From the NCBI GenBank assembly GCA_964624075.1, contig CAZUWH010000015.1, positions 1 to 55,451 of the forward strand: DNA of 55,451 nucleotides, in the 5' to 3' direction. Position 1 is the stretch's first letter. Each line of letters begins with the position of its first letter. The position numbers and the translations under genes are program-made. Of this stretch, positions 18,833 through 27,713 are shown in pieces. This DNA comes from CAZUWH01 sp964624075. Lineage in GTDB: Bacteria; Pseudomonadota; Alphaproteobacteria; Rhodospirillales; Rhodospirillaceae. The notes below the pieces were generated by a model, which was not told the origin of the DNA, searched no databases, and saw only the letters and a program-made list of their open reading frames with translations.

Positions 18833-19909
18833 ATGGACCGGACAAGAGCATCCCTGTACAGCCGGTCCATCCCTACCAAGCCTTTCCTGTGTGCCTTGAA
18901 GGGAGAGACTGTCATGCCTCTGCCAGTCTGGCTCATGCGGCAGGCTGGACGCTACCTGCCCGAGTATCGTCGGGTTCGTGCTAAGGCAGATAGCTTTCTT
19001 AAGTTGTGCTATACACCAGACCTAGCAATGGAAGCGACATTGCAACCTATACATCGCTATGCACTCGATGCAGCGATTCTATTCTCCGATATCCTTGTCA
19101 TACCAGATGCACTTGGTCAGCAGGTCGTGTTTCACGAAGGGAAGGGACCCATCCTGGATCGGCTGGAAAGTGAGATGGATATGGCGAGCCTGTCACTGAA
19201 TCGACTAGCAAGTCATCTTGCTCCAGTCTACGAGACAGTACACCGTGTGGCAGAGGCCCTTCCACCGACAACGGCGTTGATCGGGTTTGCGGGTGCGCCA
19301 TGGACGGTTGCTACCTACATGATCGAGGGCGGCAGCAGCAAGGACTTCGCCCGCGCTAAGTCATGGGTACTAGAGGGGAAGAGGCTTACTAGACTGGTAG
19401 AACTGTTGATCGAGGCTACAGCGCAGCATCTGCTGGCACAGATCGCCGCGGGGGCCGAGGCTGTCCAGATCTTTGAGACCTGGGCTGGCGTTCTGCCAGA
19501 GGATGAGTTTCATCACTGGGTAACAGAACCTGTCGCAGCCATCGCGGCGGCTGTGCATAGAGTCTACCCTGACGTGCCAGTCATTGCGTTTCCACGGGGT
19601 GCAGGTGTACACTACGAGACGTTTATAGCCAAAGCTGGTGTGCAGGCTGTTAGTGTCGACTCATCGATTCCTCTCAAGTGGATAGCTGAGCGCCTGCAAC
19701 CTCGTGTGACGGTTCAGGGCAGTCTCGATCCATCAGTGCTGGTTGCCGGAGGGGAGTCTATGTGCCGCAGGGTCTACTCCATCGCTGATGCTCTTGGCCA
19801 TGGCCCCTTTATATTTAATCTTGGCCATGGCGTTGCTCCGGAGACACCTCCTGAACATGTGACCCAGCTTGTTAAGTCCGTGCGTACCTGGAGTCCTATT
19901 GATTTCTAG
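18833..19909 (+). CDS. hemE: Uroporphyrinogen decarboxylase
   Basis: Removes four acetate carboxyls from uroporphyrinogen III to give coproporphyrinogen III. The 358-aa protein has the substrate-binding arginines in LMRQAGRYLPEYRRV (about residues 33-47), the catalytic Asp in DAAILFSDILVIPDALG (about 82-98), TYMIEGGSSKDF (about 161-172), and the terminal FNLGHGVAPETPPEHV (about 326-341). ATG 18833 follows GAGG. It is the first gene of hemE-hemH-hemJ and abuts the origin. Codon use is somewhat richer in A/T and CTA than in the left-arm genes, as in the whole hemE-hemJ stretch. Confidence 0.97.
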   Translation: MDRTRASLYSRSIPTKPFLCALKGETVMPLPVWLMRQAGRYLPEYRRVRAKADSFLKLCYTPDLAMEATLQPIHRYALDAAILFSDILVIPDALGQQVVFHEGKGPILDRLESEMDMASLSLNRLASHLAPVYETVHRVAEALPPTTALIGFAGAPWTVATYMIEGGSSKDFARAKSWVLEGKRLTRLVELLIEATAQHLLAQIAAGAEAVQIFETWAGVLPEDEFHHWVTEPVAAIAAAVHRVYPDVPVIAFPRGAGVHYETFIAKAGVQAVSVDSSIPLKWIAERLQPRVTVQGSLDPSVLVAGGESMCRRVYSIADALGHGPFIFNLGHGVAPETPPEHVTQLVKSVRTWSPIDF

Positions 19910-19988
19910 GTCGTGCCTTCATTTACATAGACCTGCTTTCCACGGAAAGGAGAGAGGAATCACGGATCAGAACAGGGAGAGATCGTCC

Positions 19989-21038
19989 ATGCCTAGGGTG
20001 GCTATCGTGCTGTTCAATCTCGGTGGACCTGACTCGCTGGAGACAATCCGGCCATTTCTTTTTAACCTGTTCAACGACCCAGCCATTATCAGCAAGCCCA
20101 GGCTCGTCCGTTGGATACTGGCTAAACTGATCTCGGCCTGCCGTGCGAGAACGGCTCGTTCCATCTATGACTGTATCGGCGGCCGCTCTCCTCTCGTCGC
20201 CGAAACCGAGGCCCAGGCTCGAGCACTTGAGGCAGCTCTGAGGAGTCCTAGCCTAGAGATGAAGGTTTTCCCTGCCATGCGCTACTGGCATCCCTTCATC
20301 AGCGACGTTGCCTGGACTGTGAAGCAGTGGTGTCCAGACCAGGTTGTTCTCCTCCCGCTCTACCCTCAGTTTTCGAGTACGACGACGGCTTCGTCCCTGG
20401 CCGAGTGGAGCCGCACCGCCGCTGGTCTCGAAGCAGAAACGACGGCTGTCTGCTGCTGGCCTGTACAGCCGGACTGGGTCGCAGCCGTTACCGATCTGAC
20501 GCGGCAGGGACTAGAGGCGACTCGAAGGACTGGCGTGGTGCACGACCGGCTGCCACGGGTTCTATTCTCCGCACACGGACTGCCGGAGTGTGTGGTTGCC
20601 CGAGGTGATCCCTACCAGCACCAGGTTGAGGAAACGGCTGCTGCTGTGATTGCAGCACTTCGGGAACCGGATCTCGACTACAGAGTCTGCTATCAGAGTC
20701 GTATCGGGCTGCAACGGTGGATCGGACCAGAAACGCGTGACATGATCCGTGAGGCGGGTACAAGTCGTGTTCCGGTTGTTCTGGTTCCGGTTACATTTGT
20801 CTCTGAGCATGTCGAAACACTTGTTGAGCTTGACATCGAGTACCGGCGTGTAGCCAAGGTGGCTGGCGTTCCAGCCTACATACGTGTGCCGACAACCAGG
20901 GTACACCCGCGTTTCATTACTGGGCTGGCCAGGCTGGTGCAAGAGGCATTGACCTGCGAGAAGAGCGACCCATGCAGCCAATGGAGCAAGTACAACTGCT
21001 TGTCATCAACTTTCAGATGTACAACACGAGCAGCGTGA
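19989..21038 (+). CDS. hemH: Ferrochelatase
   Basis: Inserts Fe2+ into protoporphyrin IX, the last step of haem synthesis, at the inner membrane surface. The 349-aa protein starts at MPRVAIVLFNLGGPDS (ATG 19989, after GGGAGAGA). It has FLFNLFNDPAII (about 25), the metal-site His in LFSAHGLPE (about 190), QSRIGLQRWIGP (about 238) and the conserved Glu in FVSEHVETLVELDIEY (about 267). It lies 79 bp after hemE and is probably in the same operon. The last 25 residues after LVQEALT diverge and are probably not conserved. Confidence 0.95.
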   Translation: MPRVAIVLFNLGGPDSLETIRPFLFNLFNDPAIISKPRLVRWILAKLISACRARTARSIYDCIGGRSPLVAETEAQARALEAALRSPSLEMKVFPAMRYWHPFISDVAWTVKQWCPDQVVLLPLYPQFSSTTTASSLAEWSRTAAGLEAETTAVCCWPVQPDWVAAVTDLTRQGLEATRRTGVVHDRLPRVLFSAHGLPECVVARGDPYQHQVEETAAAVIAALREPDLDYRVCYQSRIGLQRWIGPETRDMIREAGTSRVPVVLVPVTFVSEHVETLVELDIEYRRVAKVAGVPAYIRVPTTRVHPRFITGLARLVQEALTCEKSDPCSQWSKYNCLSSTFRCTTRAA

Positions 21039-21076
21039 ATCACCTGATGTCGGACCTTATGAAACGGAGGCAGGTC

Positions 21077-21505
21077 ATGTCGGAAGAGATTTATCTCTGG
21101 TGGAAGGCTGCGCATATCGTCAGCATCGTGACCTGGATGGCCGGATTGTTCTACCTGCCCCGTCTGTTCGTCTACCATGCCATGGTGCCAGTTGATTCTG
21201 ACCGGTCCCAGCTTCTCAAGACCATGGAACGCCGGTTGCTACATGGCATCATGCACCCTTCCTTGGTAGCGACCCTGATCACAGGAGCCGTGCTGCTACC
21301 TGCATGGCTAGAGTCAGGCTGGATGATCGCCAAGCTGGGGTTGGCTAGCGTCCTCGTTGCCTATCATCTGCTTTGTGCGCGCTGGCGAGTCGCCTTCGTG
21401 CATGACCGTAACATTCATGCCCATGTTTTCTACAGGGTTGTGAATGAGATCCCAACAGTCGTTCTTGTTTGTATAGCAATCCTTGCTACTATCAAGCCTT
21501 TCTGA
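21077..21505 (+). CDS. hemJ: Protoporphyrinogen IX oxidase, HemJ type
   Basis: A membrane protein of 142 aa that oxidises protoporphyrinogen IX, the haem-pathway step just before ferrochelatase. It is HemJ-family (UPF0093) by WWKAAHIVSIVTWMAGLFYLPRLF (first helix, conserved His near residue 12), HGIMHPSLVATLITG (second), the KLGLASVLVAYH segment, and the terminal FYRVVNEIPTVVLVCIAI. Four hydrophobic helices are visible. ATG 21077 is chosen for its GGAGG site and the family start. It completes hemE-hemH-hemJ, so three late haem enzymes sit together beside the origin. Confidence 0.93.
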   Translation: MSEEIYLWWKAAHIVSIVTWMAGLFYLPRLFVYHAMVPVDSDRSQLLKTMERRLLHGIMHPSLVATLITGAVLLPAWLESGWMIAKLGLASVLVAYHLLCARWRVAFVHDRNIHAHVFYRVVNEIPTVVLVCIAILATIKPF

Positions 21506-21818
21506 TAATACTATTTGTAGTTTTGGACTACTGCCCCGGAAGACGAGTCACGCGCCTGGTACTGAAATCGGTGTTTGACTTAGCGGTCCTGTTTCGGCTA
21601 GTCCTGATGGCGTAAGTCACCCGGGCGCAAGCCCAGAATCCGTGCACATGCCAATACACGAACCGGCACCACGAAAGCCGGGGAAAGGAACAGGCAGAGC
21701 GAGAACCCCACGGCAGAACGAGGGGGGAATATCTGTCTGAAGGCGGTTATTCATTCACCCAGGAAGTTTCCTTCCTGCTTCCCTCTGATCATCCCCTGTT
21801 GCAATGCCCGGAAGAACC
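21506..21818 (+). promoter_or_regulatory. Long leader upstream of rho
   Basis: A 313-bp gap between hemJ and rho. The part at 21600-21740 contains several short complementary blocks (CCGGGCGCAAGCCC at about 21620, CCGGCACCACGAAAGCCGG at about 21662) and looks like structured RNA. Rho often controls its own leader by autogenous termination, so this may be a regulatory leader. I could not match it to a known riboswitch. Confidence 0.4.
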
Positions 21819-23075
21819 ATGCACCTTCAAGAGCTGAAAAAGAAGTCTCCAGCCGAGCTGCTCGCTTTTGCCGAAGAGCTTGAAATCGAGAATGCGAGCA
21901 GCCTGCGTAAACAGGATATGCTATTTGCTATCCTGAAGCAGCTTGCCGACCGGGACACGCCAATCTATGGTGATGGCGCGCTAGAGATCCTCCAGGACGG
22001 TTTCGGCTTCTTGCGTTCCCCGGAGGCCAACTACCTACCCGGCCCGGACGACATCTACGTCTCGCCAAGCCAGGTTCGCCGGTTTAGCCTCCGCACCGGT
22101 GACACAGTGGAGGGGCAGATCCGTGCCCCGAAGGACGGCGAGCGCTACTTCGCCCTGCTGAAAGTCAGCCAGATCAACTTCGCATTGCCGGAGGAAGTCC
22201 GCCACCGGATCAACTTCGACAACCTGACTCCTCTTTATCCGGACCGCAAGATCACCCTTGAGTTCGACGATCCAGCACGCAGGGATTACACGACCCGGGT
22301 CATCGATCTCATCGCTCCTCTCGGCAAGGGCCAGCGTGCCCTCATCGTCGCCCCGCCCCGTACAGGCAAGACAGTCATGTTGCAGAACATTGCCCATGCC
22401 GTCGCTGCCAACCATCCCGAGTGCTACCTGATTGTTCTTCTAATCGATGAACGCCCGGAGGAAGTAACGGATATGGCTCGCTCGGTCAAGGGAGAGGTCA
22501 TCAGCTCCACCTTCGACGAGCCAGCCTCGCGTCATGTTCAGGTTGCTGAAATGGTGCTCGAAAAGGCCAAGCGTCTGGTCGAACATAAACGTGACGTCGT
22601 CATTCTGCTCGATTCCATCACTCGCCTGGCCCGAGCCTACAATACCGTCGTGCCCAGCTCAGGTAAAGTCCTGACAGGAGGCGTCGACGCCAATGCCCTG
22701 CAGCGGCCCAAACGGTTCTTTGGCGCTGCCCGTAACATCGAAGAGAGCGGTTCCCTGACCGTCATCGCCACGGCTCTGATCGACACAGGCTCGCGTATGG
22801 ACGAAGTCATCTTCGAGGAGTTCAAAGGCACTGGCAACGCCGAGATCATTCTTGACCGTAAGTTGATAGACAAGCGGACCTTCCCGGGTATCGACATTAC
22901 CAAGTCGGGAACACGCAAGGAGGAACTTCTGGTTGATAGAGGTGTACTATCGAAAATGTGGGTTCTGCGCCGCATCCTCATGCCCATGGGAGTCGTCGAT
23001 GCAATGGAATTCCTACTCGACAAGCTAAAGGAAACTAAGAGCAACACGGATTTCTTCGAGGCAATGAACAGCTAG
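21819..23075 (+). CDS. rho: Transcription termination factor Rho
   Basis: Hexameric RNA-dependent helicase that ends transcription. The 418-aa protein has the N-terminal helix region MHLQELKKKSPAELL, the cold-shock-like RNA-binding domain with GFGFLRSPEANYL (about 63-75) and DDIYVSPSQVRRF (about 79), Walker A APPRTGKT (about 177-184), LIDERPEEVTDMARS (about 208), the Q-loop GGVDANALQRPKRFFGAARN (about 288) and the R-loop/arginine finger area GSRMDEVIFEEFKGTGN (about 325). ATG 21819 (after GGAAGAA) is preferred to the in-frame ATG at 21804. The hemH-hemJ-rho order is common in alphaproteobacteria. Here the usual next genes (mnmE, mnmG, parAB) do not follow. Confidence 0.98.
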   Translation: MHLQELKKKSPAELLAFAEELEIENASSLRKQDMLFAILKQLADRDTPIYGDGALEILQDGFGFLRSPEANYLPGPDDIYVSPSQVRRFSLRTGDTVEGQIRAPKDGERYFALLKVSQINFALPEEVRHRINFDNLTPLYPDRKITLEFDDPARRDYTTRVIDLIAPLGKGQRALIVAPPRTGKTVMLQNIAHAVAANHPECYLIVLLIDERPEEVTDMARSVKGEVISSTFDEPASRHVQVAEMVLEKAKRLVEHKRDVVILLDSITRLARAYNTVVPSSGKVLTGGVDANALQRPKRFFGAARNIEESGSLTVIATALIDTGSRMDEVIFEEFKGTGNAEIILDRKLIDKRTFPGIDITKSGTRKEELLVDRGVLSKMWVLRRILMPMGVVDAMEFLLDKLKETKSNTDFFEAMNS

Positions 23076-23740
23076 AATGTGATGATTCCAGGCGGAAAAG
23101 CCTTCTGCTATCGCAAGCGAAGCAGGACAGTCCAGAAGTCACGAGAGAGATCCTACCGTTTCCTCTGGTTACCGTCATGCCCGCCTGTGCGGCCATCCAT
23201 GGCACGCGGTTGAACATTTGTTCTCGCTTTCACGGGAAAGGCATCCTATAGCTTCTGTGCTACCTTAGTAGGCTCACTTCTCCAAGCCCTTCTCTTAAGG
23301 GGGCAGGCCTCCCTTCAGGGGAAGAGCGTGCTCCTCCCGGGAGAAAAGAGGCTTCTGGGGTGTGGGGTCATCCGTCGGAAGAGGGTTGAGGAGGGGGGTA
23401 TACGGCCCTCTTCTATCTGGACCTTGTCAGCTCTTTCCCCTGGATCGAGAGAAGGGGGGGGTGATCCTTCCGTCTAGAATCAGAAGTACCCCTATATAAA
23501 GCCGTCACCACCGCGACGAAAGTATTGGTTCGAGAGTCATGGAAAAGCCAGTGCAGGTAACCCGGATTCCCGCTTTCCGCTTCCACAAAGATAAGCCTCG
23601 CGGGAATGACGACCGGTCAGACGGACGATCCTCTCCCAATCTATCCCCGCCGATTGCAGAGTAGACGTCCAGTGCCATGCATTAATCAATATCTGTCTTG
23701 AAAAAGACTATGTTTTGGACAACTTCTCAGGCAGAAGCTG
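23076..23740. repeat. Spacer with family B and degenerate family C repeats
   Basis: A 665-bp gap after rho with no gene. The stretch 23275-23465 has family B material (CTCCC/GGGAG arms, GTGGGGTC, TGGATCGAGAGAAGG). The stretch 23568-23625 has a REP-like pair GATTCCCGCTTTCC / CGCGGGAATGACG. A rho terminator is not evident. Confidence 0.6.
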
Positions 23741-24763
23741 ATGATCCAAGGCGGTGAAGGCGTTGGTGGGACCAGTGAAGATAGCAGCGCCAAAGTCACC
23801 GTGATGAGCGATGCGACATTCAACGAAATAATATTTGCTGTCGGCTTGTCGGAAAACAACAAGGGCAAGGCTGCTCTTGAGATCAGGGGCATGACAGACT
23901 AGACAATCAGCGGTGCTCTCACAGCCGCTGATCCGGAGGAAGGACGGATCATCACTGCTAACCAGGCTGATGGGAGCGCCAGCGTGGCGACATTTGCCGA
24001 TACGGTTGGCACCACTGACAAACCCGCTCGTTTTCTTCTGGTGGGCCTCGACGGCATCACGGGTGCCGCGCTCTTCAACAGTTCAACGATTGACCTACAA
24101 CTCGACGAAGTTAGCTCCAGTGCAACAGACTTAGTCATTAGAGTCGTCCATAAGGAGACATCCGAAGAAACGGAGGAAGAGACAGAAGCCCACGGCCCTA
24201 GAGGAAGAGGGAGAGAGAGATTCTCCGGTCATCATCCCGAGAGCACCTGAGACTCAAACAACGGGCAAACCGCCTGCCCCATATTTTCATGCAATAGTCG
24301 TTGTAATCTAAACAAGCACAACGAACGGAATGGACCATGGCTGCCATGCGATACATCAATACATGGCCCGCCTCGGGGTAAGCGTGTCCCTGACGGCAGG
24401 CGGGCACACGTTTACCACGAGTGCCAGCATGCAATACACTCTTGTGGAGAACACCGCCTATGCCGAAGCCGGTCTGTTCGATCTAACCGTTGATCCAGGC
24501 GGTATAGGTGTTCTGGTTGGTTCGCTCGGCATCAAGTACAGCGCCTTCCTGCTGGTTGGCGGGGGGGAACCCTGAAACCAGAACTGCGTGCCGGCCCGCT
24601 GTACGAGTGCCTCAGCGACCAGGTCCAGTCCACATCTACCTTCCCCGGCCTGACCTTCGCGACTAAAGACGGAAACTAGAACCTCAGCCTCGACTATGAT
24701 GCCGAATTGAGGAACAACTTCAGAAGCAACACCGGACGGCTCACAATACGTTTCAACTTCTGA
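23741..24763 (+). pseudogene. Autotransporter (type V secretion) remnant
   Basis: Reading frames in series give a Gly/Ser/Thr-rich passenger-like part (from MIQGGEGVGGTSEDSSAKV), a TAG at 23900, and more passenger-like sequence (LVGLDGITGAALFNSSTIDL). Beta-barrel strands follow (GGHTFTTSASMQYTLVENTA; DPGGIGVLVGSLGIKYS). After a G7 run at 24561-24567 the frame shifts to LKPELRAGPLYECL, a TAG at 24677, and the end DAELRNNFRSNTGRLTIRFNF. A final strand ending in Phe is the hallmark of autotransporter barrels. The gene is much shorter than intact autotransporters and clearly dead. It suggests an ancestor that displayed or secreted a surface protein. Confidence 0.7.
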
Positions 24764-25378
24764 TTCAGTCGGGCGCAACAGAGGAATCACCCCCACTCTA
24801 CCCTTCTCCCCCGAGGAAAAGGACTCGCTGTTCCAGACGGAGGTCTCATGCTTTCCCCCCGCTCCTCTCCCGACAGCCCTCTCCTTCTTCCACGGAGGCT
24901 CTCATGTGACAGCGGCAGCAGGCAGAAATGTGTACATAGGGTAGAAATCTTGGAAAGCGCCGTGGAGGCACAGGTTGCATGACGGGTTGACCGCAAGATG
25001 CACCTTGACACGGAAGAACTGCGTGCTACCGTTGTAGCCAGCAGGGGGATCTGCCTAAACTTTCCCTGGAAAGGACAGCGTTCCAGTGGTCAACGTGTCT
25101 TTTTGTAACCGGACACATCCCTCCTCCGCCACTCCCGCGAAAGCGGGAATCTATGTATGGTTGGGCAGTGCGGCCTGTCGTGGCCTAGCAACGCGCCTGC
25201 TCCACTATGGACCCCTGCACAAGCAGGGGTGATGGAAAGAAGCTTATTTCGCAAGGGGGGATATGAACGGTTACGTCTTTTCGAAACACTTGCAGGCTGT
25301 GATTTGCAGGGGTGGAACAGGAGAAGGAGGCGACGCGGTTCTGACGATGTGACAACCACTGACAAGGAAAATTGCGAA
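24764..25378. repeat. Spacer with family B and family C repeats
   Basis: A 615-bp stretch without a gene. At 24790-24905 there is a family B unit (CCCTTCTCCCCCGAGG, then CTGTTCCAGACGGAGGTC). At 25105-25153 there is a family C unit: GTAACCGGACACATCC followed by the hairpin TCCCGCGAAAGCGGGA. A shorter relative at 25205-25235 has CCCCTGCACAAGCAGGGG. The GTAACCGGACACATCC block recurs inverted near 49720-49737. Confidence 0.65.
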
Positions 25379-25831
25379 ATGAAAAAGGGGATCTTTGTTG
25401 TTCTGGTTCTCCTTGCCGTGGGTACCATACCAGAGGTGGGGGGCGCGGCGACGCAGAGAGAACGTGATTATCTTCGGCTCGTCATGGATATCTTCCGCAG
25501 TCATGTCGAGGCTATCGAATTGTTGACGGGTGATCCAGGCAAGTATTCAGACAACGTGGTCCGCCATGCCAGTGCCATTGCCAACACGGCAGGTCTACTC
25601 GACCATGCGTTCCCTGGCGACAGGAACACAGAAGGCAATAGTCACTGGTCGTGGCAGAACGAAGCGGAATTCGATAAACTAGCTTCCACCGTACAGGTGG
25701 CTACCAAGGAACTTGCAATAGCAGCGCAGCATTGGCTCAAGGACCAGAATCGGGCCAGGTTCATGGCCGCTCTGGAGAAGATGAAGGAGGGCTGCCGTGC
25801 CTGTCACGGGACGGCGCGGAACTGGCCGTAA
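25379..25831 (+). CDS. Cytochrome c' / c556-like class II cytochrome c
   Basis: A 150-aa exported haem protein. The N-terminus MKKGIFVVLVLLAVGTIPEVGGAAT is a signal peptide with probable cleavage after GGA. The mature part is a four-helix bundle by sequence, with the haem-binding CRACH at residues about 140-144 near the C-terminus, as in class II cytochromes c. The upstream frame to 25157 is not part of the gene; ATG 25379 follows AAGGAA. Roles in the family include electron transfer and nitric-oxide binding; none can be chosen here. It stands alone between pseudogenes and is unbroken. Confidence 0.88.
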   Translation: MKKGIFVVLVLLAVGTIPEVGGAATQRERDYLRLVMDIFRSHVEAIELLTGDPGKYSDNVVRHASAIANTAGLLDHAFPGDRNTEGNSHWSWQNEAEFDKLASTVQVATKELAIAAQHWLKDQNRARFMAALEKMKEGCRACHGTARNWP

Positions 25832-26165
25832 GACGGGGAAACATCACCCACCGTTGAACAGGAGGGAACCACGCGAGGGCTTGTGCTTGGCGTTTTGAAT
25901 GTCGCGGTCGTGAAGTGTCATCAACGTCAAACGTTATTGGTTCGCAGGATTCGGGCACAAGTCGATCGCCGTCACGCATTCAAGGGATATATTCGATGTC
26001 ACCACGACTCTTTTCGCCGCATTTTACGTCAACGGCGGCTTGGATCAACTTGGATCAAAAAGCGGTGTCCATGATTGGTTGGAGCCTTCGGATCAATATC
26101 CCTTTGATGCCCGAGTCCACCCCATTTTTCTGTCATCCAAAGGGGGACTGAAACTTCCCCACCTT
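25832..26165. other. Spacer without recognised feature
   Basis: A 334-bp stretch between the cytochrome gene and the decayed nuclease (convergent). Short frames here show no family features. I see no clear repeat-family member. Confidence 0.4.
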
Positions 26166-26996
26166 TCAGTCCGTCGCAGACAGGTCGAACACCTCGGCCA
26201 GACTATAGGCATCCATCAGATGATCCATCCATTCGTCGAGCCGGCAACTCTCCACCGCCCGAACACGGCTCTTGACTGCCGGAGAAACCGGTCCCCACCG
26301 CCGGCTAAGCTGACGGAGCAAAGCCTCGGCCTTGCCCTCTGCCCGGCTTTTGGCCTTTGCCTCGTCAAGGGCGAGTAGTATGCCCTTTTGCATGCCAATC
26401 CATTGTTCCCGCTGCCCCTGGTCTTCCAGTTCCCTCGGGAACAGGGCCGCCTTGTTGGGCAATCTGCAAGGCGTGCTCAAGGGCTGGATCAACGGACAAC
26501 GCCTTGGGCACCATGTCAAAGGACCTCGCCTTTTTCAGAAAATACAGCCAGCGCTCCAGGGCCGTTTCCAGCTCGGTCTCGCTCTTGGTGAACTTCGGTA
26601 GTTCGACAAACACCAGGGCCATGTCCTGATGCGTGACGTCTGATGAGTTCTCGGCAGCGCGTAGGCGGAAGGTGTCCAGGGCACTGCCAATCTGGCCGAC
26701 GTAGGTCTTGCACACATTGTACAAAACCCGCTTCCCGAACCCTGGGTGGTTCAGAACCTGCATCTCGATGATGAAGGAGCGACCGGTTTTGTCCTTGGCG
26801 CACACGTCAACGTAGGTGTCCTGCCAGCCCTTGATTCTCTGCACCTGATAGGGGCCAGGATCGACACCTCCACGATCTGCCCCGGTCCAGACAGGCCCTG
26901 CGCCGCGTTCAGAAAGCTGAGCAGAATGTCCCAGCTGTCGTCGGACCCGAAAATCCGTTTGAACGCAAAGCCGGTCCTCGGGTTGAGAAAGCGCAT
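26166..26996 (-). pseudogene. Rpn/PD-(D/E)XK family nuclease, frameshifted
   Basis: Minus-strand pieces line up with the Rpn (recombination-promoting nuclease, transposase_31-like PDDEXK) family. MRFLNPRTGFAFKRIFGSDD starts at 26996; then, after a frameshift near 26850, KDKTGRSFIIEMQVLNHPGF (the E-M-Q of the nuclease core), KRVLYNVCKTYVGQ and FVELPKFTKSETELETALER; then, after another shift near 26480, the C-terminal charged helix REQWIGMQKGILLALDEAKAK. Intact members are about 300 aa in one frame. Rpn proteins are mobile-element-like nucleases found in many copies in host-associated bacteria. At least two frameshifts make it inactive. Confidence 0.75.
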
Positions 26997-27259
26997 CGCA
27001 AACAGGACCTCCCTCCGCTGCAGCCAGCACCAATCATGGCGCACCAAACGGGAAAAGCCTATGCGATGCGCCCCCCAGCCCAGCAAATATGCAGCTGCCC
27101 TGTGGGGGTGTGTGGGGGAGAACTTGCCCTCCCCTCCACACCCACCTTGCTGCTGTCCACCGCCTTGGCCCTGTGCCTCCACCAGCCTGCATGGGCCCGT
27201 TGACTTAAGCTTTTCCCCGGTTCCATGGTGAAGGGAGACACGCGGGTGAGGACTCCCCT

Positions 27260-27575
27260 ATGGCTCTAGCTGTTGCCTTCGACATCTTGCAATTCGCCCA
27301 CCGTTTGCGCGAAAGTGGCTTCACCGAACAGCAGGCCGATGCAGTCACGCAGGCCATCAAGGAGGCCGCAAGCAGTTTCGACCTCGCCACCAGCCGAAAT
27401 GCGTGAAGTCGTGTGCGAATAGGAACAACGGCTGGATGCGAAAATCGATGCCGTGCGCGCCGAGATGAAGGCGATGGAACAGCACCTGGTTATCAAGCTG
27501 GGAGTGATACTGACAGCTCTGTTCATGGTGACGGTCGGCGCTGTCGCGGCGATCATGCGATTCCTGCCGCATTGA
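27260..27575 (+). pseudogene. DUF1640-like coiled-coil membrane protein, broken
   Basis: The first frame reads MALAVAFDILQFAHRLRESG ... EQQADAVTQAIKEAASS and stops at a TGA near 27405. The sequence continues one frame over with MREVVCE, a TAG at 27420, then EQRLDAKIDAVRAEMKAMEQ and a C-terminal membrane helix VILTALFMVTVGAVAAIM. This order (short helical head, coiled coil, one TM near the end) fits small DUF1640/CCDC90-type proteins, often found near Rpn-like genes. One frameshift plus one nonsense codon make it a pseudogene. The family call is by pattern only. Confidence 0.6.
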
Positions 27576-27713
27576 TCCCTCCCACTGCCGGTGGCAGACG
27601 TTCTCGCCGCGCTGGTTCCCATGGTGCTATCTCTGCTGTAAGGGAGACGTTCAGGAATTTTTCGGAAGACGTAATATCCGTTTTCGTGGCATTGCAAAAC
27701 CGTTTCAGGGAGT

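Noticed and set aside
21600..21740. Cobalamin or other riboswitch before rho
   Set aside because: The conserved core blocks of the cobalamin riboswitch are not present on either strand, and rho is not a usual target.
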